Notes under the pieces: model-generated
The model's database searches: none
Seen by the model: only the letters and a program-made list of their open reading frames with translations
Told to the model about the DNA's origin: nothing
Part shown: positions 7,975 to 15,444 of the stretch, one piece after another
Position numbering within the stretch: the first letter of the stretch is position 1
Layout of the letters: the number at the start of each line of letters is the position of its first letter
Program-made: the position numbers and the translations under genes
Assembly: GCA_046719715.1 (NCBI GenBank)
Contig: JBDNCJ010000001.1
Coordinates: forward strand, 62,001-126,000
Direction: 5' to 3'
Length of the DNA: 64,000 bases
Source of the DNA: JANWWM01 sp046719715
GTDB taxonomy: Bacteria; Bacteroidota; Chlorobiia; Chlorobiales; Thermochlorobacteraceae

Positions 7975-9201
7975 ATGAAAGAAAAAATCGCTGTCGCCTA
8001 TTCGGGCGGATTAGACACATCGGTCATCGCCAAGTGGCTTCAAGAAAAGTATAACGCTGATGTGATTACGGTGTCAGCAAATCTGGGTCAACAAAAAGAG
8101 TTGGTCGGGATAGAAGAAAAAGCCTACAAGACAGGCGCAAAGAAAGCGATTGTCTTGGACTTGCGTGACACGTTTGCAACCGAATACATTTTCCCTGCGC
8201 TCAAAGCCGGTGCGCTTTACGAGCATACCTATCCGATGGCAACGTCGCTCGGTCGTCCGCTGATTGCCAAAGCGTTGGTTGATGTTGCCAGAGCCGAAGG
8301 ATGCACGGCGGTCGCACACGGTTGCACGGGCAAAGGCAACGACCAAGTGCGCTTCGAAGCCGCTATTGCCGCGCTTGCCCCCGAGCTCAAAGTCTATGCG
8401 CCGCTTCGCGAGTGGGAGTTCAAGTCGCGTGAAGAAGAAATCGAGTATTGCCACAAGCACGGCATTCCCGTCAAGGCGACGAAAGAAAGCCCATATTCCA
8501 TTGACGAAAATATGTGGGGCACATCGATTGAATGTGGCATTTTGGAAAACCCGCGCGTCGCACCGCCCGAAGACGCTTACCAGCGCACCGTCTCACCCGA
8601 ACAAGCCCCGAATGAAGGCGTGGTGGTTGAACTTGAATTTCAGAACGGCGTGCCCGTTTCGCTTGATGGAAAATCGCTTCCGCCCGTTGAACTCATTATG
8701 ACGCTCAACGAGATTGCCGGCGCGCATGGCATTGGACGGTTAGATTTGATTGAAAACCGATTAGTCGGCATTAAATCGCGTGAACTCTACGAAGCCCCCG
8801 CCGCTACCGTGCTTCACTTCGCACACCGCGAACTTGAACGGCTCACGATGGATAAAGACACCATGCACTATAAAGCCAAACTCGCGAATGATTACGCCGA
8901 CCTCATCTACAACGGCTTGTGGTTTTCGCCGCTTCGCTACGCGCTTAATGCTTTCGTGGAAGAAACGCAAAAGGTGGTCAATGGCGTCATCACGCTCAAA
9001 CTCTACAAAGGGAACATCATGCTGCTCTCGCGCTGGTCGCCGAATTCGCTCTACGATGAAAGCCTCGCCACCTACACCGAAGAAGACCAATTTGACCACA
9101 AAGCGAGCATCGGGTTTATCAAAATTTATAGCCTGCCACTAAAAACCTACTATCGCATTAACGGAGCGCCGACCGCAGAGCAAGAAGTCGTAGCGAAGTA
9201 A
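7975..9201 (+). CDS. argG: Argininosuccinate synthase
   Basis: ArgG joins citrulline and aspartate using ATP to form argininosuccinate. The 408-residue protein opens with the PP-loop AYSGGLDTSV (residues 8-17). Further family stretches are GCTGKGNDQVRFE near residue 115 and YSIDENMWGTSIE near 175. GAGGA lies a few bases before the ATG. It is the last arginine gene here; argH for the final step does not follow, since the next gene is on the opposite strand. A hairpin repeat lies in the convergent gap downstream. Confidence 0.96.
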   Translation: MKEKIAVAYSGGLDTSVIAKWLQEKYNADVITVSANLGQQKELVGIEEKAYKTGAKKAIVLDLRDTFATEYIFPALKAGALYEHTYPMATSLGRPLIAKALVDVARAEGCTAVAHGCTGKGNDQVRFEAAIAALAPELKVYAPLREWEFKSREEEIEYCHKHGIPVKATKESPYSIDENMWGTSIECGILENPRVAPPEDAYQRTVSPEQAPNEGVVVELEFQNGVPVSLDGKSLPPVELIMTLNEIAGAHGIGRLDLIENRLVGIKSRELYEAPAATVLHFAHRELERLTMDKDTMHYKAKLANDYADLIYNGLWFSPLRYALNAFVEETQKVVNGVITLKLYKGNIMLLSRWSPNSLYDESLATYTEEDQFDHKASIGFIKIYSLPLKTYYRINGAPTAEQEVVAK

Positions 9202-9242
9202 GTATCGAGACAGAATTAGGGATAAGGTTGACAAACGACGCC

Positions 9243-9298
9243 GTCATTGAAAGCGAAGCGATGAATCCACTTGGATTCCTCGCTCCGTTCAGAATGGC
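9243..9298. repeat. Imperfect inverted repeat, dispersed intergenic element copy A
   Basis: Two arms of about 26 bases (GTCATTGAAAGCG... and ...TTCAGAATGGC) flank a 4-base ACTT loop, with core GCGATGAATCC / GGATTCCTCGC. It sits between convergent argG and the methyltransferase gene. A related element with the same GTCATT...GAATCC / GGATTC...TTCAGAAT layout lies at 22767-22856. Probably a REP/MITE-like palindromic repeat that may also act as a bidirectional terminator. Confidence 0.6.
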
Positions 9299-9327
9299 AA
9301 ATCTTATCCTTTCAAGTGATATTGGTA

Positions 9328-10128
9328 TTACTTTGTCCCTGTTCGAATTTCATAAATCATCAGCAATGGGCGTGAGGCTACTTTTGAAAATCCCGCCTCG
9401 CGCATGAGCTCGAGCACGTTGCTTGCGAGGAATTGCTCTGCATATGGTTCAAGGAAAAGCGAGGAACTGATGTTGCCGCCGAGTTTGGCAAGAGCGTCGC
9501 CTTGTGCGCCATCAAAGACGACAAACACGCCGCCCGGCTTTAAGACACGCCGCGCTTCTTTCATAATGTTGAGCGCGGCATGAAGCGGTGTTTCGTGGAA
9601 AAGCAGTGAAGCCGTTACGGCGTCAAACGAATTATCCTCAAATGGTAAGGCTTCGGCGTTGGCGTGAATGAACGAAATGTTTGGAAGCGATTGGGCTTTA
9701 AGACGAGCGGCAAACACCATATACGGCGAAAGGTCAACGCCCGTCACACAAGCCGATGTGAGCCTTGACGCAATCGCGCGCGTTGCCGTGCCTGTGCCGC
9801 ACCCTAAATCCAGCACCGATGTAGCGTTGGCAGGGATTGAATTTGCTGTCTCGCTACGCAAGAAATTTTCATTCGGAACGAGAATTTGCTTGGTGATGGG
9901 GTCGTAAGTAATCGCGGCGTCTTTGTTGAGGTAGCCGCCGTCGACGCTGTGAAAATCTTGTTTGTAGTAATCGGGATAAACGATAGCGGGATTGGCGAGT
10001 TTATCGCCTTCGGCTTGAACATTGACGCCGTCAAAGATACGTTCAGTGAGAAGCGGACGAAGCCAAGTTTCGTTGGACTCCAAAAAATTAACGATGCCTT
10101 GTTGCAAGGGCGAGAGCGCGAGTTTCAT
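9328..10128 (-). CDS. SAM-dependent methyltransferase, class I, chlorosome-linked
   Basis: This 266-residue protein has a Rossmann-type methyltransferase core: motif I VLDLGCGTGTATRAIA near residues 115-130, the acidic end of strand 2 in TGVDLSPYM, ALPFEDNSFDAV, and the post-motif region RRVLKPGGVFVVFDG. The N-terminal third contains DYYKQDFHSVDGGYLN, a stretch I associate with a group of phototroph methyltransferases of unassigned substrate. I use ATG at 10128; four more codons would be gained from a TTG at 10140. It is the last gene of the minus-strand run that holds the chlorosome genes, 77 bases after the second ArsA-like gene. A role in bacteriochlorophyll, quinone or lipid methylation is conceivable, but the substrate is unknown. 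Confidence 0.8.
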   Translation of the reverse strand: MKLALSPLQQGIVNFLESNETWLRPLLTERIFDGVNVQAEGDKLANPAIVYPDYYKQDFHSVDGGYLNKDAAITYDPITKQILVPNENFLRSETANSIPANATSVLDLGCGTGTATRAIASRLTSACVTGVDLSPYMVFAARLKAQSLPNISFIHANAEALPFEDNSFDAVTASLLFHETPLHAALNIMKEARRVLKPGGVFVVFDGAQGDALAKLGGNISSSLFLEPYAEQFLASNVLELMREAGFSKVASRPLLMIYEIRTGTK

Positions 10129-10205
10129 ACTGTCAATCAAAGGTTAGGTTGAATATCCTATACAAACCCCTAAACTTTGTTGAGCGTTCAGCCGTGCGAG
10201 GCGGA

Positions 10206-11357
10206 TTACGAGAAAAAGACGTTTAGCGAGCCGTTTTCGTATTTGGCGTAATCAGTTTTCTTGCCTACGAGCACGTTCGGCAAGACGATATTTTTGCGGA
10301 AGTTGTTGACTTCAATCAGCAGTTCATCGCCTTTGACGTTCATTTGCAGTCGGTCGATTTCCACGTTCGGCAGGTAGAGTTTCATCAAATACTTGCCGTT
10401 TTCTTTTTGGACTTCTTGGGTGCGTTGCGATGTATAGAAGACTTTGGTCGGACTTGACGCTTTGAAAATTTCATTCGCCAATTCCGAAAGCGCGTCCGTT
10501 CCGATGACTTCCTGTTCGCGGTGCATCGCTGTGAAGACGGGCGTTGGATAAAAGCACGAGAGAATCATCTCGCGATATTTCTTCTGCTGAGCAACAAGCG
10601 CGTGCAAATAGGGGTCGCTGGTGTTGTCGGGAAAGACTTTATTGACGATGGCGGCGTCGAGCGTGTAGCCGAACAGGTTGAGGTATGTTTGTGCACGAAG
10701 GGCTTCTTTGATGACCATTTGTTCGGGATTGAGCACAATGCGAAACGAGGTAACGGCGGGATTGAGCAAAATGGCGTGCAGTTCCTTCATGTGCGCGCCG
10801 ATTTCCGGCATGAGGCGAAAAATGTTTTTTTTCGGCATCAATTTTTGAATGAGCGGATAGGCGAAACTGATGGTCTTCATGTGCCAAGAGGCCACTTTGG
10901 TAGTATACCATTGATAGGATTCTGGTAAAGCGAGCAAGCGCATGGTTTCGCCGGTCGGGGCGGCATCGACGATAATGACGTCGTATTTGCCAGATTTTTC
11001 AGCGAGCCAAATATGACGCAGGCTAATCATTTCTTCCATGCCGGGCATAATGGCGAGCTCATCGGCGACGATTTCCGACGCGCCATCGTTTGCCAAAATG
11101 GTTGAAAAATACTCGTGAAATTCCGACCAGTTTTTTCGTATTTCCGATAAAATGTTGATTTCCGCCGCGAAGAGGTTGTTCTCGATTTCAATCGGCGTAT
11201 CGCTGAGTTCTCTGCCGAGCGCGTCGGCGAGGCTGTGGGCGATGTCGGTGCTTAATATCAAAACGCGCTTGCCTTCGCGAGCGGCTCTTACGGCGGTGGC
11301 GGAGGAAATAGTCGTTTTGCCCACGCCGCCTTTGCCGAGATAAAGTATAATACGCAT
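10206..11357 (-). CDS. ArsA/Get3-family ATPase with C-terminal HSP20-like domain (copy 2)
   Basis: This is a 383-residue single-unit ArsA-type ATPase. The deviant Walker A GKGGVGKTT is at residues 8-16, STDIAHSLADAL follows at the A' region, and VDAAPTGETMRLLALPE near 130 is the switch region shared by ArsA and Get3. The last 75 residues (from about LYLPNVEIDRLQMNVKGDEL) form the small alpha-crystallin-like domain found at the end of many bacterial ArsA homologues. The CxxC zinc motif of Get3 and the arsenite-binding cysteines of ArsA are absent, and no arsB or arsR is nearby, so arsenite export is unlikely. It lies in the chlorosome cluster, downstream of csmA and the PH-like gene. Role inferred: ATP-driven handling or targeting of hydrophobic envelope proteins. 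Confidence 0.85.
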   Translation of the reverse strand: MRIILYLGKGGVGKTTISSATAVRAAREGKRVLILSTDIAHSLADALGRELSDTPIEIENNLFAAEINILSEIRKNWSEFHEYFSTILANDGASEIVADELAIMPGMEEMISLRHIWLAEKSGKYDVIIVDAAPTGETMRLLALPESYQWYTTKVASWHMKTISFAYPLIQKLMPKKNIFRLMPEIGAHMKELHAILLNPAVTSFRIVLNPEQMVIKEALRAQTYLNLFGYTLDAAIVNKVFPDNTSDPYLHALVAQQKKYREMILSCFYPTPVFTAMHREQEVIGTDALSELANEIFKASSPTKVFYTSQRTQEVQKENGKYLMKLYLPNVEIDRLQMNVKGDELLIEVNNFRKNIVLPNVLVGKKTDYAKYENGSLNVFFS

Positions 11358-11445
11358 ATCAATTTGCCTTTCTTTCGTTCGCCGTCTCTCAACGGTCAGT
11401 GGTTCAATTCTTGAAACTTTTTTGTTTTACCCTCTTCTTCAAACT

Positions 11446-12633
11446 TTACTCGACACGAATTTTAATTTTCTTTTTGCGCTCTGTCGGCTGTGCGTCAGTT
11501 TGGGGTGCGTCTTCTGTGCCTTCACTTGGCGGGGAGGTTGAGAACCCCTCAGGTGAGGTTGCTCGGGTTGCAGTTTGTTGAATCAAACTTGCGGCTTTGA
11601 GCATCGCGCCTAAAAGCCCGTCGTTCTTGACTGCCGTTGCAATCGTTTGAATAACGACATTTTGCGCTTGCGGATTTTCGGCAAGGTTTGTGATGAGTTC
11701 GTTGAAGGCGTTGAACGATTCCTTCATGCGCTCGGGCATGTGCGCCAAATCTTTTCTCGCCTGCTCGCGATACTGCTCGGGAATGTTGCTCAAAAGGTCT
11801 TTGGTAATGGCTTCGGCGCGTTTGAGCGAAATCATATCGAGTTTGGAAAACATGCCTTCAAAATCGGGTGTAGGCGGGCGGAATCTGCCGCGCGGTTCAT
11901 TTTGAAGGAACTCCGCCGAGTAGGCGTTCTGTCCGTTTCTATGGGCGTAGGGCTGTTGAAATTCTTTTTCATTGCCTTCTCTGTAGCGTCTGAGACGCGA
12001 GAGCATATCGTCGCCATAAAACATGGTGTTGTTGTGAAATTCCACGTGTTGAGGCGTGCCGTTCTCACTTGCACCGGCATGTCTGCTTTCGGCTGATGGT
12101 TGTGTGTTCGGTTTATCTGGCACAATGATGGTTTTTAGCGGTAGATTTTTATGGGCGATATCGATGAGTTTTTCAGTGACTTCTTTAGGCAAATCGTCGT
12201 CAAACTTTTTGCCGACAGATGTTTCAATTTCAGAGTCGATGGCGAAGTGAAGCGCGACGATTTTTTCGGCTTCGTCAGTCGGCACAAGGTCAAAAATCAA
12301 GCAGAGGGGTTCTTTTTCCTTTTGAGAGATGGTCAGGTTGATGGCGGCAAAGCCTTCGTCGGTGTGTTTGGCGGACGCGCCAACGGCGGCAAGCGGAAAT
12401 CGGTCTAAGTAATCTTTATGAATGCCGCGCGCCCAGAGGTAGATGGATTGGTCGGAAAAGACAAGGTAGTCGTGAAACGCCAAGCCGCCGACGCGCTCGT
12501 TTTTGGCGGCATAGAAAATGCCGTCGAAGAACGCAATCGGTGTTTCGTTTTCCCGAAGTAAATTTTTCTCGAAAAATTCGCGAATGTGGGCGAGGTCGGT
12601 GTGCGCCGCCGCGTAGAGTTTTACTTCACTCAT
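11446..12633 (-). CDS. Unknown 395-residue protein with PH-like N-terminal domain
   Basis: I do not recognise this as a named family. Residues 30-130 (FFDGIFYAAKNERVGGLAFHDYLVFSD...) read as a beta-rich domain like the bacterial PH domains, ending in an acidic helix. Residues 170-260 are polar and Pro/Arg/Asn-rich, likely disordered. Residues 265-370 are helical (MFSKLDMISLKRAEAITKDLLSNI, then GLLGAMLKAASLIQQ). The tail is Thr/Pro/Ser-rich and ends in basic KKKIKIRVE. There is no signal peptide or membrane segment, so it is cytosolic. AAGGAG lies ahead of the ATG. It sits between csmA and the second ArsA-like gene, so a part in chlorosome assembly or membrane/monolayer association is plausible but unproven. 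Confidence 0.75.
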   Translation of the reverse strand: MSEVKLYAAAHTDLAHIREFFEKNLLRENETPIAFFDGIFYAAKNERVGGLAFHDYLVFSDQSIYLWARGIHKDYLDRFPLAAVGASAKHTDEGFAAINLTISQKEKEPLCLIFDLVPTDEAEKIVALHFAIDSEIETSVGKKFDDDLPKEVTEKLIDIAHKNLPLKTIIVPDKPNTQPSAESRHAGASENGTPQHVEFHNNTMFYGDDMLSRLRRYREGNEKEFQQPYAHRNGQNAYSAEFLQNEPRGRFRPPTPDFEGMFSKLDMISLKRAEAITKDLLSNIPEQYREQARKDLAHMPERMKESFNAFNELITNLAENPQAQNVVIQTIATAVKNDGLLGAMLKAASLIQQTATRATSPEGFSTSPPSEGTEDAPQTDAQPTERKKKIKIRVE

Positions 12634-12692
12634 GACTTACTCCTTAAAAATTTACTTCACAGAACTTTACTTCATGAAAACAGGGGCACTTC

Positions 12693-12730
12693 AAGGCAAC
12701 GCCCGACGTTTGTGTTGAGCGTTGCCTTTT
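12693..12730 (-). terminator. Stem-loop after csmA
   Basis: A perfect 10-bp stem (12693-12702 with 12719-12728, AAGGCAACGC / GCGTTGCCTT) closes a 16-base loop in the gap between csmA and the PH-like gene. On the minus strand the T tract after the stem is weak (CCTT then GAAG), so partial termination or protection of the abundant csmA mRNA is more likely than a full stop. Confidence 0.55.
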
Positions 12731-12754
12731 GGTGCGCGTTGAGACGCGAGTGGA

Positions 12755-13018
12755 CTACTTGCTGAAGCGCGCTTCGATTTCTTTGTCGCGCGCCGCTGTT
12801 GAGCTGCTTTGTCCCGTTGCAAACGGAGATGAGCCGCGCATTGCGCCGCCGCCGCCCGTTAAGCCGCCGTAAAGGTTTTGGTTCAGGCGCATCGTGCCTT
12901 TTGCGAGCGCGTCAAAAATTTGACCGCCCGTGTACCAGTGTCCTTCAAACATATATTCCGAAATGCGACCAATGCTCACGAGAACATCGGTGATTACTCC
13001 TCCGCCACCTGCTGGCAT
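12755..13018 (-). CDS. csmA: Chlorosome baseplate protein CsmA
   Basis: CsmA is the small amphipathic bacteriochlorophyll a-binding protein that forms the paracrystalline baseplate on the chlorosome face that docks to FMO. The 87-residue frame has the hallmark EGHW (residues 25-28), with His27 as the pigment-binding histidine, then FDALAKGTMRLNQNLYGG and the RGSSP near the site where the C-terminal propeptide is removed in Chlorobaculum tepidum. ATG 13018 is preceded by GGAGG at good spacing, so a five-residue extension from TTG 13033 is rejected. It is slightly longer than the 79-residue C. tepidum precursor, mainly in the Gly-rich linker and tail. Its neighbours are other chlorosome envelope candidates and two ArsA-like ATPases. 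Confidence 0.95.
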   Translation of the reverse strand: MPAGGGGVITDVLVSIGRISEYMFEGHWYTGGQIFDALAKGTMRLNQNLYGGLTGGGGAMRGSSPFATGQSSSTAARDKEIEARFSK

Positions 13019-13078
13019 AGTTAGATCCTCCAACGATTTAAGGTTAATGAAACAGACAGTTGAACTACGAAAAAAAAC

Positions 13079-13420
13079 TTACGCGCCGCCGTTTGCGTCG
13101 TCTTCCTTTTTCTTAATCGGAATGGCTTTTGACGGTGCCGGCTTTACCGGAATTGCTTCCGATTCGGCTTTGGCTTCGGGTCGTTTGACCTTATCGGTTT
13201 TGACTTCGAAGCCTAATATGGCTTCCAAAGAACGCGCCCCTAATTTTTCGCTCGCGCCCGGTCGGGTAAAGTCGGCAAACGAATTTGAGGTGTCTGCAAC
13301 GGCTTGGAACGTGTTGGTCAGCGTGTTGAAGACGGTATCGATTGCACCCAAGACGAAGAACGTGGCTTGTTCGGGCAAGTCCATTTTCTTGAAATCTTGT
13401 TGCCAATTTGGATTCGGCAT
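13079..13420 (-). CDS. Probable chlorosome envelope protein, CsmC/CsmD-like (short)
   Basis: This 113-residue protein lies immediately upstream of csmA. Its N-terminus, QQDFKKMDLPEQATFF followed by the helix VLGAIDTVFNTLTNTFQAV, resembles that of the next upstream gene product (REDFKAMPLPERLGFL then AVLTGQSAVVGTLNLI). The two are therefore distant paralogues, as CsmC and CsmD are in Chlorobaculum. The second half is Lys/Ala/Pro-rich and likely disordered. Length matches CsmD as I recall it, but position next to csmA is that of csmC, so I give no symbol. Expected location: the lipid monolayer envelope of the chlorosome. Confidence 0.7.
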   Translation of the reverse strand: MPNPNWQQDFKKMDLPEQATFFVLGAIDTVFNTLTNTFQAVADTSNSFADFTRPGASEKLGARSLEAILGFEVKTDKVKRPEAKAESEAIPVKPAPSKAIPIKKKEDDANGGA

Positions 13421-13463
13421 AATCAGTCGTCCTTTCGTTTAGATGGCGTAGATACGACGGGTA

Positions 13464-13943
13464 TTACGCCTGTTTTGGTTCTTCTTTTTTGACTTCAACG
13501 GGTGTAACGGTTTCGGATTTCGCGCCGCCTTTGGCGATGTCGGAGACGGTTTTAGAGACGGTGCTTGCCGCTTCCGCCGCCATTTTGGTTGCGCTTGCCG
13601 CCGCTTCGCCGGCGGTTTTGACGATGCCTTCGGTGGCACTGTCGACGCTCTTAGCGACGTCTTTGACCACAGCGCCCGCCGCTTTGCCGGCGTCTTTGAC
13701 CGTGATGACCACGCGATTGACCGTTTGCGCCGCCGCGTTTCCGGTTTCGCCCGATACGCCGAGATTCTTGGTTACGGTTTCAACCGTTGAGGTTGCGCCT
13801 TCGACGATGTCGCCGATGAGATTCAGTGTGCCGACAACTGCCGATTGTCCGGTCAGGACTGCCGCTTCAGCAAGGAAGCCAAGCCGTTCAGGCAACGGCA
13901 TCGCTTTGAAATCCTCGCGAAGTTTTTGATAGGTCTCTGTCAT
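13464..13943 (-). CDS. Probable chlorosome envelope protein, CsmC/CsmD-like (long)
   Basis: This 159-residue protein starts with the DFKAMPLPERLGF motif shared with its downstream neighbour, followed by a hydrophobic helix (AAVLTGQSAVVGTLNLIGDIV). From residue about 55 to 140 it is a long run of Ala/Val/Thr/Lys-rich heptad-like segments (TVNRVVITVKDAGKAAGAVV, EAAASATKMAAEAAS) that would form amphipathic helices suited to a lipid monolayer surface. The end is charged (EVKKEEPKQA). It is encoded between the first ArsA-like gene and the shorter paralogue. Assignment to the CsmC/CsmD group rests on the N-terminal motif and operon context. Confidence 0.7.
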   Translation of the reverse strand: MTETYQKLREDFKAMPLPERLGFLAEAAVLTGQSAVVGTLNLIGDIVEGATSTVETVTKNLGVSGETGNAAAQTVNRVVITVKDAGKAAGAVVKDVAKSVDSATEGIVKTAGEAAASATKMAAEAASTVSKTVSDIAKGGAKSETVTPVEVKKEEPKQA

Positions 13944-14002
13944 TGCAGTAAAGAGTTTGATTAAGCGTTAAAGGTTTGATACAGCCAATTCCTCATGCCG
14001 AC

Positions 14003-15199
14003 TTACACCGCTTTCGCCATTGAGCCTTGAAGCGAAAAGTGCAGCGAGAGCCATTGTCCTTTGAACTTGGCGTCGTCGGGCTCAATGCCGGCAAGCGTAA
14101 CGGGCAAGGTGATAATTTTGCGTTGATTGCCAATTTGAATAAAGAGTTCATCGCCCGATACCCAACTGTCAATTTCTTCGGGATTGGCGAAAGGCAATTT
14201 CAGCAAGAGCTCGCACGAATCGTCGCGCCGAATAAATTGTATCGGCGTTTCATCATACATCATTGCCGCCGGATTCTCATCGCCATACACATCTTGCGCC
14301 AAGCGTTCCAATGCTTTCAGCCCGACGACTTCGTCGTCATACATCTTCACTTTTTTAATCGGAAGCGGCGTAAAGGCTTCTTCAATTTCGCCGAGATAGC
14401 GACGCTGAACTTTCTTCCATTTTTCCAAGTAGCCGCTGTCTTCATCTTCGGCGAGAAGTTTATTGACCGCAACCATATCCACCTTAAAGCCATAGAGATT
14501 CAAATAGGTTAGGGCGCGCATGGTTTCTTTGATGACCATTTTTTCAGGATTCATCACGAGGCGCACTGAAGCGGTTTGTGCATCGGTCAAAATTTCCTTT
14601 ACGCCGTCCAATTCATCGAAGAGTGAATCAATCGAGCGCATCACTTCTTCGGACGGAACGACGTGCGCGAATTTGTCGGACATTCTCGAGAGCGGACGCG
14701 CAACGGGTTTCAGGACGAATTTTTCAACGGTTCGGGCGAGTTTCACGCCCCAGTTCATCGCTTCGGGAAGCGAGAGCAGGCGAAGCGTTTCGCCCGTCGG
14801 CGCGGTGTCTAAAATCAGCGCGTCGTAGTTGCCCATTTCTTTATACCGCTTGACACGCATCAGCGAAAAGAGTTCTTCCATGCCCGGAAGCACCGTCATT
14901 TCATCAGCCATAATCGGCGGAATGCCTTGCACGGTCAACAGCCGCGAGTAGTAGGCTTGAACCGCATGCCAATTCTTTTTGAGGTCTTCATAGGCATTGA
15001 CTTCTATCGCCCATAGGTTCTCTTTGACGTGAGACGGCTCTGCGCTCAATTTCTGCTCAAATGAATCCGAAAGGCTATGTGCCGGGTCGGTCGACATGAT
15101 GAGCGTTTTCAATCCCATCTCTGACAGACGAACTGCCGTAGCGGCGGAAATGCTCGTTTTCCCTACGCCGCCTTTGCCTGTAAAAGTAATAACTCGCAT
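14003..15199 (-). CDS. ArsA/Get3-family ATPase with C-terminal HSP20-like domain (copy 1)
   Basis: This 398-residue ArsA-type ATPase opens with MRVITFTGKGGVGKTS (Walker A at about residues 8-16), then STDPAHSLSDSF and LDTAPTGETLRLLSLPEAMNW near 137. The last 80 residues (ELLLKLPFANPEEIDSWVSGDEL...) are the alpha-crystallin-like end domain. It has no CxxC pair and no second ATPase half, so it should work as a homodimer. I use ATG 15199; a TTG three codons upstream (15208) is possible. It is the first gene of the run arsA-like, csmC/D-like, csmD/C-like, csmA. It shares domain layout with copy 2 but differs clearly in sequence, so they are not a recent duplication. Confidence 0.86.
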   Translation of the reverse strand: MRVITFTGKGGVGKTSISAATAVRLSEMGLKTLIMSTDPAHSLSDSFEQKLSAEPSHVKENLWAIEVNAYEDLKKNWHAVQAYYSRLLTVQGIPPIMADEMTVLPGMEELFSLMRVKRYKEMGNYDALILDTAPTGETLRLLSLPEAMNWGVKLARTVEKFVLKPVARPLSRMSDKFAHVVPSEEVMRSIDSLFDELDGVKEILTDAQTASVRLVMNPEKMVIKETMRALTYLNLYGFKVDMVAVNKLLAEDEDSGYLEKWKKVQRRYLGEIEEAFTPLPIKKVKMYDDEVVGLKALERLAQDVYGDENPAAMMYDETPIQFIRRDDSCELLLKLPFANPEEIDSWVSGDELFIQIGNQRKIITLPVTLAGIEPDDAKFKGQWLSLHFSLQGSMAKAV

Positions 15200-15444
15200 A
15201 ACTTCCAATAATAATGTTGAACAGCCCCCTCACGTTCTTTCTTGGCAAAGGGTATGGTTTGCGGGAATAAATTACATCTAAACCGAGAGTGATTACAACG
15301 TAAAAATTTACTTTGGAAAGATTTTTTACGAAACGTGGAGGGCTATAAACGCTTGTGGGATAAGGGGTTTCAGGGCACTCCTCTTTGAATCGGCTAAATC
15401 GTCTATTTCAAACCTTTCAAAACCGTTGGCGAAACTGCATGCGG

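Noticed and set aside
13019..13033. Five-residue N-terminal extension of CsmA from TTG
   Set aside because: The extension codons contain the GGAGG ribosome site for ATG 13018.
10206..15199. Arsenite efflux operon
   Set aside because: The ArsA-like ATPases are single units without arsenite-binding cysteines, and no arsB, arsD or arsR is near; the context is chlorosome genes.
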